Origin: Druceiella hillmani
Taxonomy: Eukaryota > Arthropoda > Insecta > Lepidoptera > Hepialidae
Length of the DNA: 64,000 nt
Assembly (NCBI GenBank): GCA_039881145.1
Contig: JAYKKI010000095.1
Coordinates: forward strand, 2,335,001-2,399,000
Direction of reading: 5' to 3'
Every line of letters begins with the position of its first letter. The first letter of the stretch is position 1. The translations under genes and the position numbers were made by a program. Positions 31,180 to 42,742 of the stretch are shown here, in pieces. The notes under the pieces are model-generated. The model did no database searches, was not told where the DNA came from, and saw nothing but the letters and a program-made list of their open reading frames with translations.

Positions 31180-34100
31180 TTTTTTATTAATATTAAGTGA
31201 GGTAAATGTCATCTTTTTAAAATTTTGTAAATTGTTATTAATCTCTTATTTAACTTTTACTCTAATTATTACAATACATATTTATATGTATCTTAAATAT
31301 GTAATATCTACATATAAATGTAAAGTGAAAATAATCAAAAAAATGCAATATAAATATTAGGTATTATTGTAATTTTTTATTAATATTAAGTGAGGTAAAT
31401 GTCATCTTTTTAAAATTTTGTAAATTGTTATTAATCTCTTATTTAACTTTTACTCTAATTATTACAATACATATTTATATGTATCTTAAATATGTAATAT
31501 CTACATATAAATGTAAAGTGAAAATAGTCAAAAAAATGCAATATAAATATTAGGTATTATTGTAATTTTTTATTAATATTAAGTGAGGTAAATGACATCT
31601 TTTTAAAATTTTGTAAATTGTTATTAATCTCTTATTTAACTTTTACTCTAATTATTACAATACATATTTATATGTATCTTAAATATGTAATATCTACATA
31701 TAAATGTAAAGTGAAAATAGTCAAAAAAATGCAATATAAATATTAGGTATTATTGTAATTTTTTATTAATATTAAGTGAGGTAAATGTCATCTTTTTAAA
31801 ATTTTGTAAATTGTTATTAATCTCTTATTTAACTTTTACTCTAATTATTACAATACATATTTATATGTATCTTAAATATGTAATATCTACATATAAATGT
31901 AAAGTGAAAATAATCAAAAAAATGCAATATAAATATTAGGTATTATTGTAATTTTTTATTAATATTAAGTGAGGTAAATGTCATCTTTTTAAAATTTTGT
32001 AAATTGTTATTAATCTCTTATTTAACTTTTACTCTAATTATTACAATACATATTTATATGTATCTTAAATATGTAATATCTACATATAAATGTAAAGTGA
32101 AAATAATCAAAAAAATGCAATATAAATATTAGGTATTATTGTAATTTTTTATTAATATTAAGTGAGGTAAATGTCATCTTTTTAAAATTTTGTAAATTGT
32201 TATTAATCTCTTATTTAACTTTTACTCTAATTATTACAATACATATTTATATGTATCTTAAATATGTAATATCTACATATAAATGTAAAGTGAAAATAAT
32301 CAAAAAAATGCAATATAAATATTAGGTATTATTGTAATTTTTTATTAATATTAAGTGAGGTAAATGTCATCTTTTTAAAATTTTGTAAATTGTTATTAAT
32401 CTCTTATTTAACTTTTACTCTAATTATTACAATACATATTTATATGTATCTTAAATATGTAATATCTACATATAAATGTAAAGTGAAAATAGTCAAAAAA
32501 ATGCAATATAAATATTAGGTATTATTGTAATTTTTTATTAATATTAAGTGAGGTAAATGACATCTTTTTAAAATTTTGTAAATTGTTATTAATCTCTTAT
32601 TTAACTTTTACTCTAATTATTACAATACATATTTATATGTATCTTAAATATGTAATATCTACATATAAATATAAAGTGAAAATAGTCAAAAAAATGCAAT
32701 ATAAATATTAGGTATTATTGTAATGTTTTATTAATGTTAAGTGAGGTAAATGTCATCTTTTTAAAATTTTGTAAATTGTTATTAATCTCTTATTTAACTT
32801 TTACTCTAATTATTACAATACATATTTATATGTATCTTAAATATGTAATATCTACATATAAATATAAAGTGAAAATAGTCAAAAAAATGCAATATAAATA
32901 TTAGGTATTATTGTAATGTTTTATTAATGTTAAGTGAGGTAAATGTCATCTTTTTAAAATTTTGTAAATTGTTATTAATCTCTTATTTAACTTTTACTCT
33001 AATTATTACAATACATATTTATATGTATCTTAAATATGTAATATCTACATATAAATGTAAAGTGAAAATAGTCAAAAAAATGCAATATAAATATTAGGTA
33101 TTATTGTAATTTTTTATTAATATTAAGTGAGGTAAATGACATCTTTTTAAAATTTTGTAAATTGTTATTAATCTCTTATTTAACTTTTACTCTAATTATT
33201 ACAATACATATTTATATGTATCTTAAATATGTAATATCTACATATAAATATAAAGTGAAAATAGTCAAAAAAATGCAATATAAATATTAGGTATTATTGT
33301 AATGTTTTATTAATGTTAAGTGAGGTAAATGTCATCTTTTTAAAATTTTGTAAATTGTTATTAATCTCTTATTTAACTTTTACTCTAATTATTACAATAC
33401 ATATTTATATGTATCTTAAATATGTAATATCTACATATAAATATAAAGTGAAAATAGTCAAAAAAATGCAATATAAATATTAGGTATTATTGTAATGTTT
33501 TATTAATGTTAAGTGAGGTAAATGTCATCTTTTTAAAATTTTGTAAATTGTTATTAATCTCTTATTTAACTTTTACTCTAATTATTACAATACATATTTA
33601 TATGTATCTTAAATATGTAATATCTACATATAAATGTAAAGTGAAAATAGTCAAAAAAATGCAATATAAATATTAGGTATTATTGTAATTTTTTATTAAT
33701 ATTAAGTGAGGTAAATGACATCTTTTTAAAATTTTGTAAATTGTTATTAATCTCTTATTTAACTTTTACTCTAATTATTACAATACATATTTATATGTAT
33801 CTTAAATATGTAATATCTACATATAAATATAAAGTGAAAATAGTCAAAAAAATGCAATATAAATATTAGGTATTATTGTAATGTTTTATTAATGTTAAGT
33901 GAGGTAAATGTCATCTTTTTAAAATTTTGTAAATTGTTATTAATCTCTTATTTAACTTTTACTCTAATTATTACAATACATATTTATATGTATCTTAAAT
34001 ATGTAATATCTACATATAAATATAAAGTGAAAATAGTCAAAAAAATGCAATATAAATATTAGGTATTATTGTAATGTTTTATTAATTTTAAGTGAGGTAA

Positions 34101-37100
34101 ATGTCATCTTTTTAAAATTTTGTAAATTGTTATTAATCTCTTATTTAACTTTTACTCTAATTATTACAATACATATTTATATGTATCTTAAATATGTAAT
34201 ATCTACATATAAATGTAAAGTGAAAATAGTCAAAAAAATGCAATATAAATATTAGGTATTATTGTAATTTTTTATTAATATTAAGTGAGGTAAATGACAT
34301 CTTTTTAAAATTTTGTAAATTGTTATTAATCTCTTATTTAACTTTTACTCTAATTATTACAATACATATTTATATGTATCTTAAATATGTAATATCTACA
34401 TATAAATATAAAGTGAAAATAGTCAAAAAAATGCAATATAAATATTAGGTATTATTGTAATGTTTTATTAATGTTAAGTGAGGTAAATGTCATCTTTTTA
34501 AAATTTTGTAAATTGTTATTAATCTCTTATTTAACTTTTACTCTTATTATTACAATTCATATTTATATGTATCTTAAATATGTAATATCTACATATAAAT
34601 GTAAAGTGAAAATAGTCAAAAAAATGCAATATAAATATTAGGTATTATTGTAATTTTTTATTAATGTTAAGTGAGGTAAATGTCATCTTTTTAAAATTTT
34701 GTAAATTGTTATTAATCTCTTATTTAACTTTTACTCTAATTATTACAATACATATTTATATGTATCTTAAATATGTAATATCTACATATAAATATAAAGT
34801 GAAAATAGTCAAAAAAATGCAATATAAATATTAGGTATTATTGTAATGTTTTATTAATGTTAAGTGAGGTAAATGTCATCTTTTTAAAATTTTGTAAATT
34901 GTTATTAATCTCTTATTTAACTTTTACTCTTATTATTACAATTCATATTTATATGTATCTTAAATATGTAATATCTACATATAAATGTAAAGTGAAAATA
35001 GTCAAAAAAATGCAATATAAATATTAGGTATTATTGTAATTTTTTATTAATGTTAAGTGAGGTAAATGTCATCTTTTTAAAATTTTGTAAATTGTTATTA
35101 ATCTCTTATTTAACTTTTACTCTAATTATTACAATACATATTTATATGTATCTTAAATATGTAATATCTACATATAAATATAAAGTGAAAATAGTCAAAA
35201 AAATGCAATATAAATATTAGGTATTATTGTAATTTTTTATTAATGTTAAGTGAGGTAAATGTCATCTTTTTAAAATTTTGTAAATTGTTATTAATCTCTT
35301 ATTTAACTTTTACTCTTATTATTACAATTCATATTTATATGTATCTTAAATATGTAATATCTACATATAAATGTAAAGTGAAAATAGTCAAAAAAATGCA
35401 ATATAAATATTAGGTATTATTGTAATTTTTTATTAATGTTAAGTGAGGTAAATGTCATCTTTTTAAAATTTTGTAAATTGTTATTAATCTCTTATTTAAC
35501 TTTTACTCTAATTATTACAATACATATTTATATGTATCTTAAATATGTAATATCTACATATAAATATAAAGTGAAAATAGTCAAAAAAATGCAATATAAA
35601 TATTAGGTATTATTGTAATGTTTTATTAATGTTAAGTGAGGTAAATGTCATCTTTTTAAAATTTTGTAAATTGTTATTAATCTCTTATTTAACTTTTACT
35701 CTTATTATTACAATTCATATTTATATGTATCTTAAATATGTAATATCTACATATAAATGTAAAGTGAAAATAGTCAAAAAAATGCAATATAAATATTAGG
35801 TATTATTGTAATGTTTTATTAATGTTAAGTGAGGTAAATGTCATCTTTTTAAAATTTTGTAAATTGTTATTAATCTCTTATTTAACTTTTACTCTAATTA
35901 TTACAATACATATTTATATGTATCTTAAATATGTAATATCTACATATAAATATAAAGTGAAAATAGTCAAAAAAATGCAATATAAATATTAGGTATTATT
36001 GTAATGTTTTATTAATTTTAAGTGAGGTAAATGTCATCTTTTTAAAATTTTGTAAATTGTTATTAATCTCTTATTTAACTTTTACTCTAATTATTACAAT
36101 ACATATTTATATGTATCTTAAATATGTAATATCTACATATAAATGTAAAGTGAAAATAGTCAAAAAAATGCAATATAAATATTAGGTATTATTGTAATTT
36201 TTTATTAATATTAAGTGAGGTAAATGACATCTTTTTAAAATTTTGTAAATTGTTATTAATCTCTTATTTAACTTTTACTCTAATTATTACAATACATATT
36301 TATATGTATCTTAAATATGTAATATCTACATATAAATATAAAGTGAAAATAGTCAAAAAAATGCAATATAAATATTAGGTATTATTGTAATGTTTTATTA
36401 ATGTTAAGTGAGGTAAATGTCATCTTTTTAAAATTTTGTAAATTGTTATTAATCTCTTATTTAACTTTTACTCTTATTATTACAATTCATATTTATATGT
36501 ATCTTAAATATGTAATATCTACATATAAATGTAAAGTGAAAATAGTCAAAAAAATGCAATATAAATATTAGGTATTATTGTAATTTTTTATTAATATTAA
36601 GTGAGGTAAATGACATCTTTTTAAAATTTTGTAAATTGTTATTAATCTCTTATTTAACTTTTACTCTAATTATTACAATACATATTTATATGTATCTTAA
36701 ATATGTAATATCTACATATAAATATAAAGTGAAAATAGTCAAAAAAATGCAATATAAATATTAGGTATTATTGTAATTTTTTATTAATATTAAGTGAGGT
36801 AAATGACATCTTTTTAAAATTTTGTAAATTGTTATTAATCTCTTATTTAACTTTTACTCTAATTATTACAATACATATTTATATGTATCTTAAATATGTA
36901 ATATCTACATATAAATATAAAGTGAAAATAGTCAAAAAAATGCAATATAAATATTAGGTATTATTGTAATGTTTTATTAATGTTAAGTGAGGTAAATGTC
37001 ATCTTTTTAAAATTTTGTAAATTGTTATTAATCTCTTATTTAACTTTTACTCTTATTATTACAATTCATATTTATATGTATCTTAAATATGTAATATCTA

Positions 37101-37359
37101 CATATAAATGTAAAGTGAAAATAGTCAAAAAAATGCAATATAAATATTAGGTATTATTGTAATGTTTTATTAATGTTAAGTGAGGTAAATGTCATCTTTT
37201 TAAAATTTTGTAAATTGTTATTAATCTCTTATTTAACTTTTACTCTTATTATTACAATTCATATTTATATGTATCTTAAATATGTATCTACATATAAATG
37301 TAAAGTGAAAATAGTGAAAAAAATGCAATATAAATATTAGGTATTATTGTAATTTTTTT
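31180..37359. repeat. 193-bp satellite array, 32 monomers with higher-order structure
   Basis: GTGAGGTAAATG starts at 31197, 31390, 31583, 31776 and 31969, and so on to 37180. The distance 31197 to 37180 is 5983, exactly 31 x 193, so no net indel accumulates until the last monomer, which lacks a few bases in its TATGTAATATC segment. Monomers differ at a few diagnostic sites: T/GACAT, ATATT/ATGTT/ATTTT, CTAATT/CTTATT, AAATG/AAATATAAAG. Monomers 8-16 follow a trimer rhythm (579 bp) and 18-25 a dimer rhythm (386 bp). Monomers 15-18 recur as 25-28. AT-rich, no open frames. Each monomer holds an 11-bp dyad (31280-31319 in the first). Confidence 0.97.
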
Positions 37360-37871
37360 ATCCAACCAATTTTTCATAATAAAATAATAACTACCGAGAC
37401 TTATTTTTTTAAAATACTTTGTTTTTTATGTTTATTCTTTCATTAAGCCATCAATGAAATTGGTATTTTTGCTAAACTGCACTGGTTCCAGAAGTAAACA
37501 TGACAACATACGTAAGTAAATTATATTATCTATGACAATATTTAACAGGAGCCGTTAGACATTTCCATTACCGCTACAGCGAGCGCTGCAGTCGATTTCG
37601 CTACCCCCACTATGTAAGTCGCACCCGACCAATACAACTTAACTTAAATAATTATAAATGAACGTTATAAATGAACGTATTCTTCAGACTTTTCAAATTA
37701 GCAGTTGACAAATTAGTGGGATGAAGAACACTCTGCATATCACTTAGGAACTCATTATTTTACAAGTCCCGTTTAAAAATGAAAAAATATATATGGTAGC
37801 TGAATAACACTCCAATACTCCATGTCATCTAATACTCTAATAGATGTACCTGCTATCAACTTCTCTATTTT
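37360..37871. other. Flank of the satellite, one GC-richer patch
   Basis: GGAGCCGTTAGACATTTCC and CGCTACAGCGAGCGCTGCAG at about 37548-37590 form a compact GC-rich patch with short palindromic words (AGCGAGCGCT), probably a scrap of a transposon end. No frame. Confidence 0.4.
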
Positions 37872-38142
37872 TAAAGATTCGTGTCTCAAAAAGGGTATTC
37901 TTAGTCTCATAAGATCGCTCACTTTCTGACTCTACGGCTGTCACAGACGTTTTTCTCTGAAGCACTTGATGTATTAACTCGAAAATTTGCCATAGTAATA
38001 AAACTATTGGAAATTTTAAGAAAGCAAATTAGTATTTTAATTTTTTTTAATTCCCTAAATGTTCTGGGAGATCGTTTGTAAGGACTAGTTGTAAGGGTCT
38101 CAAAAATATTTTTTGTCATAATTTTTGGTTTTAGGTCTTCAG

Positions 38143-38194
<52 letters not shown>

Positions 38195-38945
38195 TAAAAA
38201 TTATCAAAAAAATAAGCGCTCTCTCTTATTCTCGAAATTATTCAACCAAAGATTATGAAAATATGGGTTTTCAGAACCTCCCTTAAAGGTTGCAAGAAAG
38301 CTATAGCCATTATTCTAGATGTCATAATTTTTTTAATGAGCACCATGTTTTATGCTTATGAAAGATACAATAGGGAACATATTTGCGTTTTTCTATATTC
38401 ACAGCCAACTTTATCAGAAATAGTGCAAAGTAAAAATCTTAAATTTGGCATATTAATGCATATCATTAACCTACATACTTTTCACTGGCTAACTTTTTTA
38501 AAATATTCATAAAAGAATTAAAGTTGAGATAAATAAATACATCCAAAAAGTCCATTTTTTTTAGTTTCATACATTATTTAGATCATTCTTTAAAAGGCCT
38601 GGTTATGATGAATACAAGAATATTTTTCTTATCGTTTTAAATGGCATATATATTTATTTTATAAAAAGTTTGCAGAAATAGGAAATACCTCTTCCCCCTT
38701 ATTTCCTGAAGAAAAACTGGGTAAAATCTAACTTGAAGATTAAAGAAAAACTATGGCAATTATTCTAGATCCTGTAATTTCTAAAGTATTCTTCATTTTT
38801 GACACCTGTGAAAGACATGGTAGGTGACATATTTACCTTATGAAAAATTATTATAGTGTAACAGAAATACTACTACCCTTAAATTTCTATAAATTATAAA
38901 ACCTTATTGTGTACGAAACCCCAGTAGTGCGAGTTTTACTCGTAC
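37872..38945 (+). mobile_element. Lepidopteran dispersed repeat, internally duplicated
   Basis: The start ATTCGTGTCTCAAAAAGGG, with TTTTTCTCTGAAGCACTTG, and the end GTACGAAACCCCAGTAGTGCG plus AGTTTTACTCGTACTTGACTTTTTT match the class of 14568-15105. An internal piece is present twice (GCTATAGCCATTATTCTAGAT at 38299 and ACTATGGCAATTATTCTAGAT at 38750, each followed by an AAAGA(T)ACA..GG word). Either two overlapping copies or an internal duplication is present. A TA run at 38140-38192 lies inside. The frame 38255-38512 is repeat-derived. Confidence 0.6.
38140..38192. repeat. (TA)n microsatellite inside a dispersed repeat
   Basis: TA alternation with one AAATA interruption, embedded in the repeat 37872-38945. 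Confidence 0.95.
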
Positions 38946-39239
38946 TTGACTTTTTTAAAATAAATATTTGAAAACGTATTTTAATTATTCATATCCATTT
39001 ATATTCAGTACACGAGCAATCTTGAAGATTGCTAGTGTACTTACGTTCAGTAATTTTCCTTTTCCTAATAGTTTCTTTTGATAGTTCCAAGATTAATAAA
39101 CTTATATTACTCGAAATAAACTATATTAAAAAGTACTCATCTAAACCTATTATCGCGTTTTCCCTAATTTTCATATAATCTTGTTTGGAAACAGGAGGTG
39201 GTGACACATTGCAAACGAGTTTTAAGTATTTCTTAAATT
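38946..39239. other. Nothing recognised
   Basis: AT-rich sequence. CAATCTTGAAGATTG near 39017 is a small palindrome. Confidence 0.45.
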
Positions 39240-39430
39240 TAAAAGTCGTGAAAGTTACATTTTAAAGACCTTTCTAACGATACCCCACATAACGGGGCAT
39301 GCTGAAAATTTTGTTTATCCGTACTTCTTAATAAGTGGAGAACCGTAAAAAAAGTTATACATATTATATGGAAACTACGAAGATGTGACAGACAGACAAA
39401 CAATTACATTCGTGTTTTACTGTTGAACCC

Positions 39431-39431
<1 letters not shown>
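39240..39431 (+). mobile_element. Fragment of a dispersed lepidopteran repeat
   Basis: TTTCTAACGATACCCCACAT, GGGGCATGCTGAAAATTTTG and GATGTGACAGACAGACAAAC occur in the order of a common lepidopteran repeat recalled with GCTAACGATACCCCACAC and GACAGACAGACAGACATG. Degraded and non-coding. Confidence 0.45.

Positions 39432-39432
<1 letters not shown>

Positions 39433-39470
<38 letters not shown>
39433..39470. repeat. (TA)n microsatellite
   Basis: TA run directly preceding the second copy of the repeat also seen at 25019. Confidence 0.95.
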
Positions 39471-39475
<5 letters not shown>

Positions 39476-39632
39476 TAAAAGGGAGTGACCTTGGGTTTGG
39501 TGTTTGGGGACAATAATCGAAGAAGATATAATAAAAGACATAATAAAAAAAAAGTGAATTAAATTCTCTTCCTATTATAATATTACATTTTATTGAAATT
39601 ACAAAGTCATAAAACGGAGATTGTCTACCTGC
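39471..39632. mobile_element. Dispersed repeat starting at a (TA)n run, copy 2
   Basis: AAACTTAAAAGGGAGTGACC with TTGGGTTTGG, GACAATAATCGAAGAAG, ATATTACATTTTATTGAAATTAC and GTCATAAAACGGAG closely matches 25019-25200. See that entry. Confidence 0.7.
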
Positions 39633-40322
39633 AAAATTGCATGCGCATAGCTCTAGAACTGCAAAGTAAAGCTATACGGCTAAGAAATACGGAAACGGCA
39701 TGACGAGTTGACGGGCACGCCACAAGTAAGCGAAACTCTGCTTACTTCAAAGTAAGCATATTTCGTTTACATTAGTTCGCAATTTACAGTAATGCGAGAA
39801 AGTGCTCCATTATTTTTACTGAAAGAAACACTAACCAATTATGGAGATATTTTTACAACTAGCTTACTTCCTGCATTATATTAATGATTTTTGTTAACCA
39901 TAATTGAAAAAAGAAACAGAGTCATCTTGAAATATCTAAAAAAAATGTTTAGAAAACGCATATTATTGCATAAGTGGTATAAGTGGCATATAACATGTTC
40001 TGAAGAACATCAATATTATATTAAACAAAAAATTAAAACAGCCGTCTATATGGGAAGTTATATAAAAAGTAATAAAAAAACTATTAGGAAATTCTCAGAA
40101 AATAACGAATAGCTGGCTTCCTTCATTGTTACGATTTTCCATAATTGATTCCAAAAGCATGTTATGCTGCATAAATTACATTGTGTTTGTCCCATTTTCT
40201 TAAAAATTCAACATCATATTGAAAGATAAATTAAAATTAAAAACTACAAAACCCAATAAGGGCGCAAGCAATAATATAGCTAATTCGTACCACTAGTTAT
40301 GAACATAGCAATATGACAAAAA
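39633..40322. other. Unassigned stretch with an AGTAAGC hairpin; weak 73-codon frame
   Basis: GTAAGCGAAACTCTGCTTAC (about 39726) and AGTAAGCATATTTCGTTTAC (about 39751) share inverted words and could form alternative hairpins. The frame at 39891-40112 is basic (Lys/Arg/Tyr-rich) with no domain I recognise. Confidence 0.35.
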
Positions 40323-40643
40323 ATGTATAATTATATTTATCACAATTTGAACGCCATTAGTGATGTACATAGAATTATATCCCAAAAATTTATCGATTTT
40401 CTAAACACACCAACCAACAGTCACGCAATCGAAAACCTGTACTGGTTGAGAAAATTATATCTGGCAACTGCTGATATATTTGATGTTACCTCTATTATTT
40501 CTAAACTAGCAATACTTTTTTTAGTGACCGAGATAAATATCGATTTTAAATCCCGATATATTAATATCTTCGCTATACATAACATAATTGAGTACATATT
40601 TCATGTTCCAACTATCCCTTTGTTGAAGAAATTACTATCCTAA
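40323..40643 (+). other. Unrecognised 106-codon open frame, possibly degenerate chemoreceptor-like
   Basis: I do not recognise this frame firmly. Its middle (WLRKLYLATADIFDVTSIIS followed by a hydrophobic KLAILFLV stretch) loosely resembles the segment before and into transmembrane helix 6 of insect gustatory receptors (L..LY..L.D....N..F...). No TYhhhhhQF motif follows, no splice junctions are clear, and the frame ends in an ordinary stop. It may equally be a chance frame in AT-rich DNA. Confidence 0.15.
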
Positions 40644-41005
40644 CTAAAAGTATGCTTAAAATGAATCAGTTATTTGTATATTTACACCACCTGTTTCCGT
40701 AAATCACGTAAGATAAACCGTTGTGAAATTCTACAAAACATTTCAGTGGCACGCCATAAATACTGTGGGAAGTATTTAAATATATCATAAAGTAAAGTAG
40801 CTGTTCTTTGTGTACGCTGAACACAAAAAGTTGTAAGCTATCATATCTTCATTGTTATTAAAATGTTGTGTTAAATTATATTGAGTCAGTGTTGAGTTCG
40901 TTGTAGAATGTTATGGAAACTTTCGGTAGTAGATCAAGTTTAGGAACTTAGTAATTAAAAAAATAATATGTTTTGAATGTAGTGTACAAGAATATATTTA
41001 AAAAA
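40644..41005. other. Nothing recognised
   Basis: AT-rich sequence upstream of the mariner relic. Confidence 0.5.
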
Positions 41006-41007
41006 TA

Positions 41008-42084
41008 CAAGGTGCGCTAGATTAATCTTTGACCTGACACAGAGATGGCACAAATATGGCCAATTGATTATGATATGTGGCTATCATGATCATTTAGGTG
41101 AAGTACTATGCAATTTCAAACGCATGCGTTCTATTGCTTGTTTGGGCGATCAAGTAAATAAATTTTTCTCCTTCATTTTCAACGGTAAAAAATGCGTTGA
41201 TAAATTTAAACGTGGTCATACACCATCATTCAAGATGATAGTTCGGGAAACCCAAAAATAGCTACGACCAATGAAATCGGTACAAAAATCCACAACACTA
41301 TATTAAATTATTACCATCTTCCAAGGGGTACCTTCGAATGGTAATAAATTATTAAGGGGGGCCTTACTGACATTGAAAATATTTCAACTAATTACGTCAT
41401 TTTGTACGATGTTTTGGGTATGGAAAAGCTTTCGCTTAATGGGTGTCGCGTTTATAATTGTCGACCAAAAAGCATTCGAATAAAAACTTCTCAAGACTGA
41501 TTAGATTCAATTCCGCCGAATAGTTTCAGTGTTTTAATGTGGATTCCCCGTTATGTATAAAAGACGAAGCAGCTGTTTAAGGCGTTAACTGGAATCATGC
41601 AAAAATGCGCCAAAGAAAGCGAAAACAGTTCAATCTACAGAAAGAGTAAAGACTACGATTTTCTAGGATTCTTGGGGTATAATGCCGATAGCCTACGAAA
41701 AAAGCAAAAACCGTCAGCACTTGAAATTACGCTTCATGAATGCATAAATTGTAAGGTACCATTAAGGTTAAATGTCTAGGGTTGTAGCTGCAATACTCCA
41801 GGATCAAATTTCTTCCAGAATCAGAAACTGCTTCAACGTACGCCATATTCACCAAAATTTGACTCTCCGAGATATTTCCTCTTCATAGACCTAAACAAAC
41901 ACTTCACTGCATGTAAATTTACTTCAAACGATGGGACCAATATAAAATGGTGATTTAATTTGCAGAGTTGAACAAATTACATGGGAATTAAAAGACGTTC
42001 ACCGCAATGCGTTCTATTTTAAGAAAAGATGCAACAAAAATTGTATTTACTTTGTGAGACCGAGAACTTTCCGAATAACCCTTG
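41008..42084 (+). pseudogene. mariner-type transposon with decayed transposase
   Basis: TA flanks both ends (41006-41007, 42085-42086). The ends begin TACAAGG on each strand and stay loosely alike for about 30 bases, as inverted repeats do. Translating across frameshifts gives transposase pieces in the right order: DKFKRGHTPSF (41200-41235, the EFKRGRTS region), PKIATTNEIGTKIHN (about 41250-41300), VLGMEKLSLN (about 41410-41440), LRKKQKP (about 41695), and SPRYFLFIDLNKHF with ACKFTSND (about 41863-41930, the SPDLAPSDYFLFPDLK region). The first catalytic DETW block is not recognisable, and there are several stops, shifts and a total length near 1.08 kb against ~1.3 kb normally. Dead copy. Confidence 0.85.
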
Positions 42085-42086
42085 TA

Positions 42087-42550
42087 TATAGAAAAAGTGG
42101 GAGGTAAGTAGTTTACAGTTGAACAATTATGTTAAAATTTAACAAGGCATACAATGATTCAAAACGTATAAAGTTCACAAATCAAAGTCAACTTCAAAAT
42201 GTATAAACGCACGTAAATGGTTCAAAATATATAAATTTCGTAATAATCCAAAAAAATACTTTTCTAAACTTGGGTATAGTAATGAGAACTAAGCAAACTT
42301 TAAACCCAGTGCTAATTTTTTTATTACACACACATCCATTTCCTTCTAAACTTCGTACATATATATTATTTAGTAATGCAAAATTTAATTCCTTGTGCCT
42401 TAATTACGAATAATTGAAATAACAAATGTTTCGAATAATATATGAGATTTTATTATAGCATTATTAATATATGTCAAATATATTTTGAGCAAAAAATTTT
42501 ATTATATACTATTCATAATAAGCGCAATTTTCAGTTATTACGCTTAATAC
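42087..42550. other. Nothing recognised
   Basis: AT-rich sequence between the mariner relic and the SINE. A pair of GTATAAA words around 42166-42235 repeats loosely. Confidence 0.45.
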
Positions 42551-42742
42551 ATCCCGTGGTATGCTGGATCGATCACGAGGCATACAGCATTTGACGATGG
42601 CGGGGACTCTGGTTCGATTCCCAGCCGTTCGTCGCACGGGGCTGGACTGGTGTTATGATTGGCTGTAAGAGATTGCTCTCGTAATAATAAGTCTGCCATA
42701 TGTATCAATTAGATACATTAAAATAGATAAATAAATACAAAA
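42551..42742 (+). mobile_element. tRNA-derived SINE
   Basis: A pol III B box, GGTTCGATTCC, lies at 42611-42621. Some 50 bases upstream is a tRNA-like head, whose CCCGTG at 42553 can pair with CACGGG at about 42635 as an acceptor-like stem. The GC-rich body (GGCGGGGACTC, then GGGGCTGGACTGG, GATTGGCTGTAAGAG) is followed by AGATACATTAAAATAGATAA plus ATAAATACAAA, a SINE-style tail. The A box is weak. No tRNA cloverleaf is complete, so it is a retroposed copy rather than a tRNA gene. Confidence 0.75.

Noticed and set aside
31180..37359. CRISPR-like array because of its regular repeats
   Set aside because: The units are 193-bp head-to-tail copies with no unique spacers, and the DNA is eukaryotic. 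It is a satellite.
42551..42640. Genuine tRNA gene
   Set aside because: There is a good B box and acceptor-like pairing, but no anticodon arm closes, the body extends beyond tRNA length and a SINE-type tail follows.
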